A stretch of DNA of 64,000 bases from Clavibacter capsici (GTDB taxonomy: Bacteria > Actinomycetota > Actinomycetes > Actinomycetales > Microbacteriaceae): NCBI RefSeq assembly GCF_001280205.1, contig NZ_CP012575.1, positions 1 through 64,000 of the forward strand. The letters run 5' to 3'. A program made the position numbers and the translations under genes. The notes beneath the pieces were generated by a model. The model did no database searches. It was given only the letters and a program-made list of their open reading frames with translations, and had not been told where the DNA came from. Position 1 is the stretch's first letter; the number at the start of each line of letters is the position of its first letter. Shown here in pieces: positions 26,149 to 34,386 of the stretch.

Positions 26149-27280
26149 GAGGCTCGGAATGCGCTGATGCCGGTGGCCACGCCAGCCGTCTCAGGGTAGT
26201 GAACTGGGCCATGCCAGCCCGGGAGGCGTGAAGTGTCCCTCGGGCGGCTGTCAGGTGGCGACCCGCGGGCCCGCACTCCCCCGGCACCGGAAGGCGTCGG
26301 CGAGCTCAGGGACGTCGGCTCCTGGATCGGATGTCGGGCACGATCAGGGCGATCCTGCAGGCGAAGTAGACGGCAGTGAACACGAACAGCGGCGTACCGC
26401 TCTTAGTCGGTCCGATCCGCATCCAAGACGCCGTCGATGAGGGCCCATAGGCCGATCAGGAGGAACGTCACGCTCCCCCGATCACCATCCCTGGCTGTGC
26501 GCCGCTCTCTGTCGTCGCATTCGTCCCCCTAGCGGTCCGGGTGTGTGTTGATCAGAGCGGGGATCTTAATGTCGCCCTCTCCGCTGGCAGCAGCTCGAGT
26601 GCCTCGCGGGGCTCGATGCTCGACACAGGACGGGCGGGCTGCGGTCGTGGTAACCGACCATGCGCAGATGGCGCGGAGCCCGTTCGTTTCCGGGAGCCTC
26701 ACACGTCTCGTGCTTGTATAGAAATTGTAGTATGCATGCGCTAGCGCTAGGCATGCGCTAGCACTATGCATGTAGTAGTCGGGCAAGGTGGCAGGGCTGC
26801 GGCGTGCTGGCGGGGGCCTCCTAGAACTTGCAGATTGCTTTCGAATTACTATCGCTGTGCTAGCCCTCGCCCCATCAGCCTGGTGTGGATGGTGTCTAAG
26901 TGGTGCGACCACGACCGGCGCTGTCCAAGCAGTCACCGCGACTGGCACGTGTCTACGGCGACGCCATGCGGTCGCCCACGCTGCTAGCGGAGTGCACGCA
27001 TATCGCTAGGCCTAGATGCCTCGCTTGCAGAGCGCAAGTCCTCGCCGCAGGGCGCTGTCCGCCCGGGCCACATCGGACTCGCGCGCACGCACGGCGGATG
27101 AATCATGCTTGGCCATCCCCCACCCCCTACGGATTGTCAGCTGATCCGGGTCTCCTGGTGGGGCGGACGCTTCATGCGGAGCCGTGCCTGCGTCGTGCTA
27201 GCACTTGCATAGCGAAACTATATAGCAAGCGCTGTGGTAGCTGATGGACGTCCTCGCTGCCGTGCACTACTAATATGTGA
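26149..27280. other. About 1.1 kb without genes, with scattered GCTAGC/ATGCA motifs
   Basis: No open frame here looks coding. The notable content is dispersed GCTAGC-containing motifs: GCATGCGCTAGC at 26734-26745 and 26751-26762, GTGCTAGC at 26857-26864, GCTAGCG near 26983, and GTGCTAGCACTTGCATAGCG from about 27195. They lead up to the heptad array before parA. The stretch could hold an origin or an extended centromere. Confidence 0.5.
26734..26775. repeat. Direct repeats GCATGCGCTAGC
   Basis: GCATGCGCTAGC occurs twice with 17-base spacing (26734-26745, 26751-26762), followed by ACTATGCATG, which mirrors the start (TATGCATG). The whole unit is nearly palindromic and contains GCTAGC twice. 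Similar GCTAGC and ATGCA words recur before and after the parA operon, suggesting binding sites for one protein. Confidence 0.55.
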
Positions 27281-27318
27281 CTGCTAGCTAGCAGCTAGCA
27301 GCTAGCAGCTAGCGCTAT
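27281..27318. repeat. Heptad array GCTAGCA upstream of parA (candidate centromere/operator)
   Basis: Tandem 7-base units GCTAGCA, GCTAGCA, GCTAGCA, GCTAGCG follow a partial copy, ending in CTATGCAAG. The array lies 30 bases before the parA ATG and directly after TAATAT (27271-27276), a likely -10 element, so it covers the probable transcription start. RHH partition proteins such as omega bind tandem heptads, and the second gene of this operon encodes an RHH-like protein. Repeats are seen; centromere function is inferred. Confidence 0.65.
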
Positions 27319-27347
27319 GCAAGGGCTACAGATGGGAGTGCGCCGAG

Positions 27348-27980
27348 ATGATCCTTCTGGTCGGCAGTCAAAAAGGCGGAGCAGGCAAGTCGACGATCGC
27401 GACCAATCTCGCCGCCGAGTACGCGCGGCAGGGGAGCGATGTGGTCCTCGTCGATGCTGACGTCCAACGGTCATCTGCACGCTGGCACGCGGATCGCGAA
27501 GCTGCGGCGCTGACGCCAGCCATCGCGTGCATCGAGAAGCTGGGCAACATCAGCGGCACACTCACTGACTTGGACAGCCGGTACGGCGTCGTCATCGTCG
27601 ATGTCGCTGGGAAGGACAGCAAGGAGATGCGCACGGGGATGGTCGTCGCGCACAAGATGATCGTCACCGTCCGTCCGTCACAGTTCGACCTCGACACCTT
27701 GCCCCACATGAGCGAGCTCGTCGAGCAGGCTCGTGACCTGAACCCAGGGCTGGACGTCCGCAGCCTTCTGACCCAGGTGCCCACCAATCCCGGTGTCTCC
27801 GAGCGGGCGGACTCCGAGGACTACCTCTCCGACTACCCCGAGCTCCGACCCCTGCAGACCGTCGTCTTCGAGCGCAAGGCGTACCGGGATGTGATCGGGG
27901 AGGGGCGCGGTGTCGTCGAGTGGAGCAACCCGAAGGCACGAGCTGAGATCCAGGAACTGGCAGCGGAGGTGACGGTGTAA
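27348..27980 (+). CDS. parA: ParA-family (type Ib) partition ATPase
   Basis: 210 residues, the short form of ParA without an N-terminal HTH. Deviant Walker A QKGGAGKST (residues 9-17), then VVLVDADVQRSSARW (Walker A'), YGVVIVDVAGKDSKE (Walker B) and VRPSQFDLDTLPHM. It uses ATP-dependent nucleoid binding to separate plasmid copies. Type Ib ParAs work with a small RHH protein, which is exactly what the overlapping next gene encodes (TAATG junction). The heptad array upstream is the likely operator and centromere. Confidence is high. Confidence 0.92.
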   Translation: MILLVGSQKGGAGKSTIATNLAAEYARQGSDVVLVDADVQRSSARWHADREAAALTPAIACIEKLGNISGTLTDLDSRYGVVIVDVAGKDSKEMRTGMVVAHKMIVTVRPSQFDLDTLPHMSELVEQARDLNPGLDVRSLLTQVPTNPGVSERADSEDYLSDYPELRPLQTVVFERKAYRDVIGEGRGVVEWSNPKARAEIQELAAEVTV

Positions 27981-28318
27981 TGGCCATCAAGAAGAGGACG
28001 CAGCAGGAACGCGACCGTGAGGCGCGCATCGAAGCCTTCGGGGCGGCGGCGGACGCGCACGGCGGCGAGCCGGCGCCCGTGCCGGCGTCGGTGCCCGTCG
28101 CTCCGCCGGCAGCGGCGGCGGGGGATCGTCAGCCCACGCCGAGTGCGGGGGAGGCGAGGACGTGGCCCAAGAACGCTCTCATCCGATATCCGAACGACGA
28201 GCTCCCGAAGCTCCTCGCGGAAGTCGCTGCTCTCGAAGAGCGCACGCACCATGCGACGAGCCTCCGTGCGCTCCGTCGAGGGCTCGAGGTCCTACGCGAG
28301 GAGCACCTCAAGCGCTGA
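27980..28318 (+). CDS. Small RHH-like centromere-binding partner of ParA
   Basis: 112 residues; ATG overlaps the parA stop. The N-terminus is basic (KKRTQQERDREARIEAFG), followed by a Pro/Ala linker; the C-terminal 50 residues, NALIRYPNDELPKLLAEVA then HHATSLRALRRGLEVLREE, have the strand-helix-helix plan of ParG/omega-type proteins. A basic flexible N-terminus that stimulates ParA ATPase is typical of this class. Similarity at residue level is low, as usual, so the call rests on size, position and fold pattern. Confidence 0.7.
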   Translation: MAIKKRTQQERDREARIEAFGAAADAHGGEPAPVPASVPVAPPAAAAGDRQPTPSAGEARTWPKNALIRYPNDELPKLLAEVAALEERTHHATSLRALRRGLEVLREEHLKR

Positions 28319-28360
28319 TACTCGCTAGTACCAATATGCAAGCAGTGCGCTAGCTGACTG
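28319..28360. repeat. GCTAGT/GCTAGC and ATGCAAG motifs after the par operon
   Basis: The bases after the second partition gene contain GCTAGT, ATATGCAAG and GCGCTAGCTGAC. These are the same words that occur before parA, so the operon is flanked on both sides by candidate sites. Confidence 0.45.
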
Positions 28361-28677
28361 ATACTGGTCTGCTATTGCTGGGTAAGCATGGGTCGCCACT
28401 GGCTTCCGGTAGCGGCGGCCGACCCGGCGCTTGGGCACAGGCTCTGGCGGTGCGCCGGGGGAGCGGGGCCCATGAAGCTGTCGCCATCTGGGTAACCCGC
28501 AAGCGACCCTCATCGCGAGGTGCGACTCTCGAACGTGTGCTTCGGCGGTCACTCGCTCCGCCGCACGAGAGATCGACTGCGTCGAGAGGCCGAATCGGGC
28601 TCTACGGCGTGGCAGCGACATCTGATGGTCAGGGACCTGTCCTCGCCTGGCCGGAGCGGATATCCCGAGATATCCCT

Positions 28678-28702
28678 ATGTCTGTCATGCTCTGACAGAC
28701 AT
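28678..28702. promoter_or_regulatory. Perfect 10-bp inverted repeat before the ATPase gene
   Basis: ATGTCTGTCA (28678-28687) and TGACAGACAT (28693-28702) flank a 5-base spacer, 22 bases before the GTG at 28725. Just upstream is GATATCC-CGA-GATATCC. The symmetry suggests an operator for a dimeric repressor. The rest of 28361-28677 shows no gene. Confidence 0.5.
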
Positions 28703-28724
28703 GGTGAGATGACGGGAGATTCGC

Positions 28725-29894
28725 GTGGACAGCACCACCAACCCCTACGCTCCTGGGGCTGGCGCACGGCCGCCCGCACTCGTCGGGCGCGACGCAGAGC
28801 TCGAGACCTGGCAGGTCTCGGTGGCACGGGCCGCAGCGGGACGGGCCCCGCGTTCACTCGTCTTGTACGGACTCCGCGGCGTGGGCAAGACCGTCCTCCT
28901 CGGTGAGATGTCCGGCGAGGCCGAGAATGCCGGATGGGTCGTCGCTCAGATCGAAGCCGCCGCCGGAACGTCCATGCGCGGCGCTCTCTCCGCTGCCCTC
29001 CAGAGCCACGTCGCCCGGATCGCCCGACGAAACCGAAAGCGACCCTTCCTCCGCGCGCTGAAGACCGCCCTCTCGTTCTCCGCACGCGTGGAGACCGACG
29101 GCGCGACCACCTTCGGGCTCACGCTCGACGGCATCGAGGCGGAACTCGCCGACTCCGGGAACATCGAACTCGACCTCACCACGGTCGTCGACGGCATCCT
29201 CCATGCCGTCCGCGACGACGGGCTCGGCCTCGCCATCCTCATCGACGAAGCCCAGGACCTCACTCCCGACGAGCTCGTGGCGATATGCACCGTCGCCCAC
29301 CGCGCATCGCAACGACAGGCCCCTGTCCTCTTCGTGCTCGCCGGGCTGCCCAGCCTCCCCACACGCCTCGCCGAAGCGAAGTCCTACTCGGAGCGCCTCT
29401 TCCAGTACCGGCACATCCGCGAGCTGGAGCCCGAAGCCGCCGCGGCCGCCCTCACCGTGCCCGCCGGCGACGAGGGTGTCACGTGGACCGACGGCGCCAT
29501 CGACCTCGTCGTGACGCTCACCGGCGGCTACCCCTACTTCCTCCAGGAGTACGGCTCCGAAGCGTGGCTCGAAGCCGCGTCATCGCCAATCGCCCGCGAC
29601 GACGCCCAGAACGGCGCCGGGCTCGCCCTCCGACACCTCGACGACGGCTTCTACCGCACCCGCTGGGATCGGGCCACGCCGCTCGAGAAGGAGTACCTCC
29701 GCGCCATGGCTGCCGACGGGGACACGGGATCCAAGACCGCTGACGTGGCACGTCGCCTCGACCGCACCACCCAGCGGCTCAGCAAGATCCGCCAGAACCT
29801 CACTGACAAGGGCATCATCTACGCCCCCGAACACGGACGCATCGCGTTCACCGTGCCCTGGATGGCTGCCTTCATCGAGCGCCAGCCGGCTTGA
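28725..29894 (+). CDS. AAA+ ATPase of the Orc1/Cdc6-like type
   Basis: 389 residues from a GTG. Walker A LYGLRGVGKTVLL (about 46-58), Walker B LAILIDEAQDL, sensor-like VLFVLAGLPSLP, and a C-terminal winged-helix part (TADVARRLDRTTQRLSKIRQ) that fits DNA binding. This is the AAA_16/Orc1-type ATP-binding protein common on actinobacterial mobile elements; its targets are not known. The strong upstream palindrome points to tight regulation. It sits alone, between the par locus and small hypothetical genes. Confidence 0.78.
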   Translation: MDSTTNPYAPGAGARPPALVGRDAELETWQVSVARAAAGRAPRSLVLYGLRGVGKTVLLGEMSGEAENAGWVVAQIEAAAGTSMRGALSAALQSHVARIARRNRKRPFLRALKTALSFSARVETDGATTFGLTLDGIEAELADSGNIELDLTTVVDGILHAVRDDGLGLAILIDEAQDLTPDELVAICTVAHRASQRQAPVLFVLAGLPSLPTRLAEAKSYSERLFQYRHIRELEPEAAAAALTVPAGDEGVTWTDGAIDLVVTLTGGYPYFLQEYGSEAWLEAASSPIARDDAQNGAGLALRHLDDGFYRTRWDRATPLEKEYLRAMAADGDTGSKTADVARRLDRTTQRLSKIRQNLTDKGIIYAPEHGRIAFTVPWMAAFIERQPA

Positions 29895-30015
29895 CAGTCG
29901 CGGGCGCATGGAGCGGGGGAGGGGGCACCGGAGAGACGAGCGCCCTCTCGGAGTCGAGGCGTCATCGAGGGGAACATCGCCCGTCGCGTACCGAGCAGCC
30001 CGATGAGCTGCCGGA

Positions 30016-30375
30016 CTAGCTGACCCCACGGCTGCCCGGCGACTCGCCATGGGTGGTGACGGCATGCGCCTCGGCCTGTCGCGCTGCGAAAGCGACCAGT
30101 CGGTCGCTGTTCTGCATCATCCACGCCACCGCCGAGTTCAACGAGTGCTCACGCCGTAGCCAGATCCGCGCCCCGTCGGCATTCCGGGCGTCGGCGTAGA
30201 TCTCGAACGTGAAGGGGTCACCCAGCTCGGTCCGGTGACGGAGCACGTACCCGAGGACCGGCTGGTCCTCGACCTGCACCCTCCAGTAGCCGGCCTCGAG
30301 ATGCGCGCACGGGTGCTCTCCGATGCTCCCGATGAGCCGGTCGATGCGGTCGACGGTGCTCTTCACCTTGCTCAT
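30016..30375 (-). CDS. Hypothetical protein, paralogue A
   Basis: 119 residues from MSKVKSTVDRIDRLIG at 30375, with AAGGAGA upstream. The core AGYWRVQVEDQPVLGYVLRHRTELGDPFTFEIYADARN is mostly beta-strand and is closely repeated in the minus-strand gene at 32985-33227 (AGYWRVQVEDHPVLGYVMRL). The C-terminus is helical (AVAWMMQNSDRLVAFAARQ). The 5' leader is a 48-base perfect copy of the paralogue's leader. Function unknown. Confidence 0.65.
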   Translation of the reverse strand: MSKVKSTVDRIDRLIGSIGEHPCAHLEAGYWRVQVEDQPVLGYVLRHRTELGDPFTFEIYADARNADGARIWLRREHSLNSAVAWMMQNSDRLVAFAARQAEAHAVTTHGESPGSRGVS

Positions 30376-30379
30376 CGCT

Positions 30380-30427
30380 GGTCTCCTTCGTCGATCGAGT
30401 CGATGTAGGAGCATCCGGCCACGCTCG
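30380..30427. repeat. 48-base direct repeat, copy 1 (leader of paralogue A)
   Basis: These 48 bases are identical to 33233-33280, start just upstream of each paralogue's start codon and include the AAGGAGA ribosome site on the minus strand. The identity exceeds that of the coding regions, indicating recent duplication or selection on the leader. The rest of the gap up to 30757 shows no supported gene. Confidence 0.8.
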
Positions 30428-30757
30428 TGCACGAGCGTAGGAGCCCGCACCGACAGACCGTGCCGCAAGCCCAGGAGTCTGCCCTCGACCGTCGAGGAAC
30501 CGGTCGCGGGGGGCGCTACTGGGTCCTTCATCTCGACGGCCCGATCGGGTCGACCACTCGAGGACCGATCGCCTCGGGGGGTCGAAGCACGGTGTGGTCG
30601 CCATCCGACCGGGTAACCCGGATCGCGACACGGCTGACCCTAGGTCAGGCGAGACGGCCGTCCTGACCCCTGGACTTCTGTCCGGCTCGTCGCTATTCTC
30701 CCAGCGACTTCTCGCGGAGACGAGGCGCACATCGTCTCCACATCCGAAGACGGAGAG

Positions 30758-31084
30758 TCAGAGGTCCCAGTCATCGAATGAAACGGCGAAGTGGTCGTCG
30801 AACGTCTCCGGGATGACGTGAGCATGCTGCTCGTGCGTGTCGAAGGGCGTGTCGAGGTCGCCGTCGTCGCGATCATTCGAGGCCGCTCGACCCGTCTCGA
30901 AGGAGACGGGGACCGCGGAAGTGATGAGGATCTCCACGGCTCGGTTGCCGTAGACCGTGACCGTGACCGCGACCAGGCCGGCTCCGGCGCGAGCCGCTCC
31001 GATGGTCGCGTCCGTGACGGCTACGGTGTCCTGGCCCCGAGCGAGCGTGTACGACTGGTCGCCGACGTGCATGGTGGTGCGCAT
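30758..31084 (-). CDS. Hypothetical protein
   Basis: 108 residues from MRTTMHVGDQSYTLARGQD at 31084 with AAGGAG ten bases upstream. The ATG overlaps the stop of the upstream DUF7882-like frame (TAATG), so it is translationally coupled. The N-terminal half is strand-rich (TVAVTDATIG, LVAVTVTVYGNRAVEILIT) and the C-terminus acidic (DDWDL end). I do not recognise it. Confidence 0.55.
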   Translation of the reverse strand: MRTTMHVGDQSYTLARGQDTVAVTDATIGAARAGAGLVAVTVTVYGNRAVEILITSAVPVSFETGRAASNDRDDGDLDTPFDTHEQHAHVIPETFDDHFAVSFDDWDL

Positions 31085-31500
31085 TATGGTGGCTCCTTCT
31101 TCGGGATGGTGAGAGCGCTGCGGCGCCCGGGAATTCCTGTGCGCGTGCTCGTGGGGGAGGGGCGGTGAGGGAGCAAGGCGCTCGGCGCGGTGATCGAGTG
31201 CGATCGCGGTCGGCTCACCTCCTGTGGTTCCGGTACGAGGTGCAGGCCCGACGGGGTGCTAGCGATGAGCGCGAGCTCGTCCACCCATGCCCTGTTGATC
31301 GTGGGTCGGCGGCTCCCGTCGAACCGGAAGGCGATCTGACAGGTCGGATGCAGCCACACCGTGATCCGCCCGCCCCCCCGTCGATACGGGTTCCGTCCAG
31401 GAGAACGCGAAGCTGTCCCGGCTGCGCAGCTTGCTGATGATCACGACCTGCAGATGCGCGACCGTGCGGTCGTCGATGGGAAGCCGGATGGGCTCGCCAT
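31084..31500 (-). pseudogene. DUF7882-like protein, frameshifted
   Basis: One minus-strand frame encodes GEPIRLPIDDRTVAHLQVV and KLRSRDSFAFSWTEPVS. The next frame continues with TVWLHPTCQIAFRFDGSRR and PTINRAWVDELALIAS, ending LHLVPEP plus a long tail. Together they match the small DUF7882 proteins I associate with Microbacteriaceae. The switch occurs at a run of seven C on the plus strand (31373-31379). The expected start also looks one G short (ATGGCGAGCCC where ATGGGCGAGCCC would give MGEPIRLP). The 5' part lies antisense to the BON gene, so a rearrangement is possible. Confidence 0.55.
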
Positions 31501-32171
31501 CACCAGCAGCGCACCCCGGGCTGACCGAGACGTCCGACGCTCCGTCGAGGACGAGCTCGCCTGGGCGCCCGACGTCGACGACGCCGGCATCGGCGTCGCC
31601 GTCGCCGTCGTCGACGGGACCGTCACCCTTTCCGGGCAGGTCGAGGACCTCGGTCACCGGCAGGCAGCCCGACGCGCGGCATTCCGCACCGCCGGCGTGA
31701 CAACCCTGGTCGACGACCTCGTGATCCACCCCTCCATGTACGCCTGGACCAGCACCGAGACCGACATCGCCAAGAAGGTCAAGACCGCGCTCGAGTGGAG
31801 TTCCGAGGTCCCGATCTCCGTGCATGCGACCGTCGACGGGCAGCGTGACCCTCACGGGTGCCGTCGAGTGGCAGTACGAACGAGCAGCCGCGCGCTGCGC
31901 GATCGCCGGCCTCACCGGAGTCTCCGCCGTCGTCAACGACATCACGCTCAACCAGCGTCTCGCGAGCACACAGACAGCAGGGCACATCCGTGCAGCGCTG
32001 ATCCGCAACGCCACCATCGACGCCGCTCACGTCCACGTGACCACCGCGGGCACGACCGTCACCCTCGCTGGGAGGGTCCGCTCCCACGCCGAGCGTCAGC
32101 AGGCGGAATCCACGGCGTGGGCGTCGCCCCACGTCGAGCGGGTGCTCAACGACATCGTGGTCGGGCGCTGA
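31454..32171 (+). pseudogene. BON-domain protein, frameshifted
   Basis: First frame: RDVRRSVEDELAWAPDVDDAG, VDGTVTLSGQVEDLGHRQAA, TTLVDDLVIHP, TETDIAKKVKTALEWSSEVP. At GGG 31838-31840 the frame moves +1 and continues GSVTLTGAVEWQYERAAARC, GVSAVVNDITLNQ and VERVLNDIVVGR. Three BON repeats result, as in OsmY-like stress proteins that bind membranes or lipids. The natural start is unclear: ATG 31454 is in frame but overlaps antisense DUF7882 sequence, whereas ITSSAPRADRDV around 31500 resembles the usual N-terminus with ATC in place of ATG. Confidence 0.65.
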
Positions 32172-32179
32172 CCGGTCAC

Positions 32180-32683
32180 GCTCACGCAGGGGCGCCACAT
32201 GCGATCGTGTGGTCCGGAGCCGACACCGATCACGTCGGATGCGACCAGCGGAACGACGTCCTGGCCCGGGACCTCACGGCGGTCACGTATGCGAAGGCGG
32301 ATCCCGGCTGCACCGTGGCCGCAGGGCACCTCGCCGACGTCTACACGGGCCGCAGCATCAACTTTACCCGCGGGAAGGCTACGAGCGCGGCCGTGCAGAT
32401 CGACCATGTCGTGCCCCTCGGGTGGGCGTGGCAGCACGGCGCCGCCGCCTGGACGGGGGAGCGGCGCGAGCAGCTCGCGACCGACTTCAACAACCTCCAA
32501 GCCGTCGACGGGCCGACGAACGAGGCGAAGTCGGACCAGGGGCCGGCGACGTGGCTTCCGCCGGCGGCGGGCTATGACTGCCTGTATGTGACTCGGTTCG
32601 CGTACGTGCTGAGCACGTACGCGCTCACGATCGACGACGCTGACCGTGCCGCGATCGACCACACGCTCAGCTCCTGCAGCTGA
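32180..32683 (+). pseudogene. DUF1524-type HNH nuclease, N-terminally truncated
   Basis: The frame reads GCDQRNDVLARDLTAVTYAK, CTVAAGHLADVYTGRSINF, AVQIDHVVPLGWAWQHGA, FNNLQAVDGPTNEAKSDQG and ATWLPPAAGYDCLYVTRF, the full HNH core of secreted GmrSD/DUF1524 nucleases (catalytic His in QIDHVV, Asn in FNNLQAV). The signal peptide and linker usual in this family are absent, and sequence continuity is lost right after the BON stop. It appears to be a 5'-truncated gene joined to the BON gene. A short alternative start at GTG 32210 cannot be excluded. Confidence 0.65.
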
Positions 32684-32693
32684 CCGCCGAGCT

Positions 32694-32729
32694 CGCCCCC
32701 GGGCCTTCTCTCTCTTCCGGCCGGGGGCG
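32694..32729 (+). terminator. Terminator after the HNH gene
   Basis: CGCCCCCGG (32694-32702) pairs with CCGGGGGCG (32721-32729), followed by TTTGG. It begins 11 bases after the HNH stop. The remaining gap to 32984 holds no supported gene, only a decayed-looking fragment ending in HVILYVRPLD. Confidence 0.7.
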
Positions 32730-32984
32730 TTTGGTGTCCGCGCATACTGGGTGGTGGATGGCCTAGGAGCTCGCGCACCGGCCCCGCACGGAGACCAGCG
32801 CGCAGCTCGTCACCGTCGAGCTGGGCGGCCGCCGAGCAGCTCGGCCCGCGGATCCCCGGCGGGCACGTCATCCTCTACGTCCGGCCCCTCGACTAGACGC
32901 CGGCGTCGAGGTGCTCGTCGACGCCCGCCGGTTCCGGCGGCGCATGCCGCGCAGCCAACGCCACGAGCCGGTCTGAGCGCTGCA

Positions 32985-33227
32985 TCATCTACGCCACGCC
33001 ACGGCCGCGTTCGCGAACGCCTCCTGGTGGACCCAGATCCGTTGTCCGCGCTCGTTGCGGGCACTCGCGTAGACCTCGTACGCGAACGGAACCCCGAGCT
33101 CCGCACGAAGCCGCATCACGTACCCGAGCACGGGATGGTCCTCGACCTGGACGCGCCAGTAGCCGGCCCATGGGTGTGTCTCGATGCCGCGCACCAGGCG
33201 CGTGGCGCCGCCCTTCACCTTGTTCAC
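32985..33227 (-). CDS. Hypothetical protein, paralogue B (C-terminus lost by frameshift)
   Basis: 80 residues from VNKVKGGATRLVRGIE (GTG 33227). The core AGYWRVQVEDHPVLGYVMRL and GVPFAYEVYASARNERGQRI is closely related to paralogue A. The C-terminus ends early at VAWRR. Beyond a tandem GTGGC-GTGGC the other frame continues MMQRSDRLVALAARHA, equivalent to MMQNSDRLVAFAARQA in A, so a small duplication shifted the frame. Copy B is therefore probably the degenerate one. Confidence 0.6.
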   Translation of the reverse strand: MNKVKGGATRLVRGIETHPWAGYWRVQVEDHPVLGYVMRLRAELGVPFAYEVYASARNERGQRIWVHQEAFANAAVAWRR

Positions 33228-33232
33228 CTGGT

Positions 33233-33280
33233 GGTCTCCTTCGTCGATCGAGTCGATGTAGGAGCATCCGGCCACGCTCG
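33233..33280. repeat. 48-base direct repeat, copy 2 (leader of paralogue B)
   Basis: Identical to 30380-30427 over 48 bases, ending with the same GGCCACGCTCG. It holds the ribosome site of paralogue B. The remaining gap to about 33600 shows no supported gene. Confidence 0.8.
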
Positions 33281-33602
33281 CCGGGCGAGCATACGGGCCG
33301 CCAATGACAAGCACGCGCACTCCTGGCTCCTTGGCGCTTTGTCTAGGGAACGATGCGGCGGGACTCGAGACGCTTACGGATCTTGCTGGCGCGCGGGCCT
33401 GTCGCGGTAAGGACGCCGCGGTGGCCGTCAGGGGGAGACGGAGGCGCGAGCTAACCACGACGAGGACGTGGACACGGGTCTCGCGTAAAGCCGGGCTTGA
33501 CCGGCTCGCCCCTCCCGCGCCGTCACTATCACCTCGATGGCCCGACCGCCAGTGTTCCCCGACATTTCTTTGATCGCGCGCTCACCTGATACCATTCCCC
33601 CC

Positions 33603-34076
33603 ATGGGGGAAATTCAAGTAAGAACCATGCCGTCGATCACCGGGGAACGCCGCGGTCTCGGCCTGATAGCCGGTCAAGCACTGGTGGATGGCATCGCGAC
33701 GGGGGGCGTCGTCCTCTTCGCGTTGATCGTGACGGATATTGGAACCCCCACCACCGCGCTCCTCGGACTCGGAATCCTCGCGCTGTCGTCACTTGCACGA
33801 ATCGCCCTGATTGTGGGCGTGAAGCGGACCGGCGTGCGTGCGGTCGGTCGGGACGAGATGCCGGGACGGCAGTGGATTTACCTGCTTTATGCGCTCGAAC
33901 TGGTGGCATTCGGCGCGGGGGTTGTCCTTGCGCATTCCCCGATGGGCGTGGTGTCCGCCGTTGTGGCCGCAGTCGCCGCGACGGCGATCGCCTCTGCCGT
34001 CCTCGTTCGCGTGGCGACTCGGGCTGGGAGCGGATCCGCGTTCATCGACACGGTGAGGATGCGCGCGTACCGCTAG
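33603..34076 (+). CDS. Four-helix membrane protein upstream of the lanthipeptide operon
   Basis: 157 residues from MGEIQVRTMPSITGERRG; another ATG lies nine codons later. Four transmembrane helices: GQALVDGIATGGVVLFALIV, LLGLGILALSSLARIALIVG, WIYLLYALELVAFGAGVVLA, VVSAVVAAVAATAIASAVLV. The C-terminus is basic (FIDTVRMRAYR). Being small, hydrophobic and 310 bases before the precursor gene, it could be an immunity or accessory protein, but I see no family match. Confidence 0.5.
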   Translation: MGEIQVRTMPSITGERRGLGLIAGQALVDGIATGGVVLFALIVTDIGTPTTALLGLGILALSSLARIALIVGVKRTGVRAVGRDEMPGRQWIYLLYALELVAFGAGVVLAHSPMGVVSAVVAAVAATAIASAVLVRVATRAGSGSAFIDTVRMRAYR

Positions 34077-34386
34077 TCCGGTAGGGCCTCCGTACCGACG
34101 GATTGCCGCGGTGGCGACCGCGCCGCGTGGACCGCTTGAGGACTCGAGATGCACGAGCGCTCGTATCGATAATATTGCGCGAATCATGCTCGCCTTTTCT
34201 CGGTAGCAGCTTCGGCGCGCTTTCGCGACCCCACCCCCGGAATGTACGATGCCGCCCCAAAAAAGGGGGTAATCACCATTAAGGCATTGCCCATCGGCTT
34301 GATTCCCTGCGACAGTCGAGACCGAGTCCGGAATTAACATTCGCACCGGGCTTGCTCCGCCGACAGAACCAACGAGAGGCAAGAAA
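34077..34386 (+). promoter_or_regulatory. Leader/promoter region of the lanthipeptide operon
   Basis: This gap is more AT-rich than its surroundings (TCGATAATATTGCG, AATTAACATTCG). It contains CCCC-AAAAAA-GGGG (near 34255-34270) and a possible -10 box TAACAT (34335-34340), but no convincing -35 partner. The precursor ATG is preceded by GAGAGG. No gene is seen. Confidence 0.35.

Noticed and set aside
27281-27318. The GCTAGCA repeats as sequencing or assembly slippage
   Set aside because: The same core occurs at dispersed sites before and after the par operon, so it is more likely a real binding site, although the exact copy number could be affected.
26149-27347. tRNA or other structural RNA gene in the long gene-free stretch
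   Set aside because: No cloverleaf pattern or conserved T-loop sequence was found by eye on either strand.
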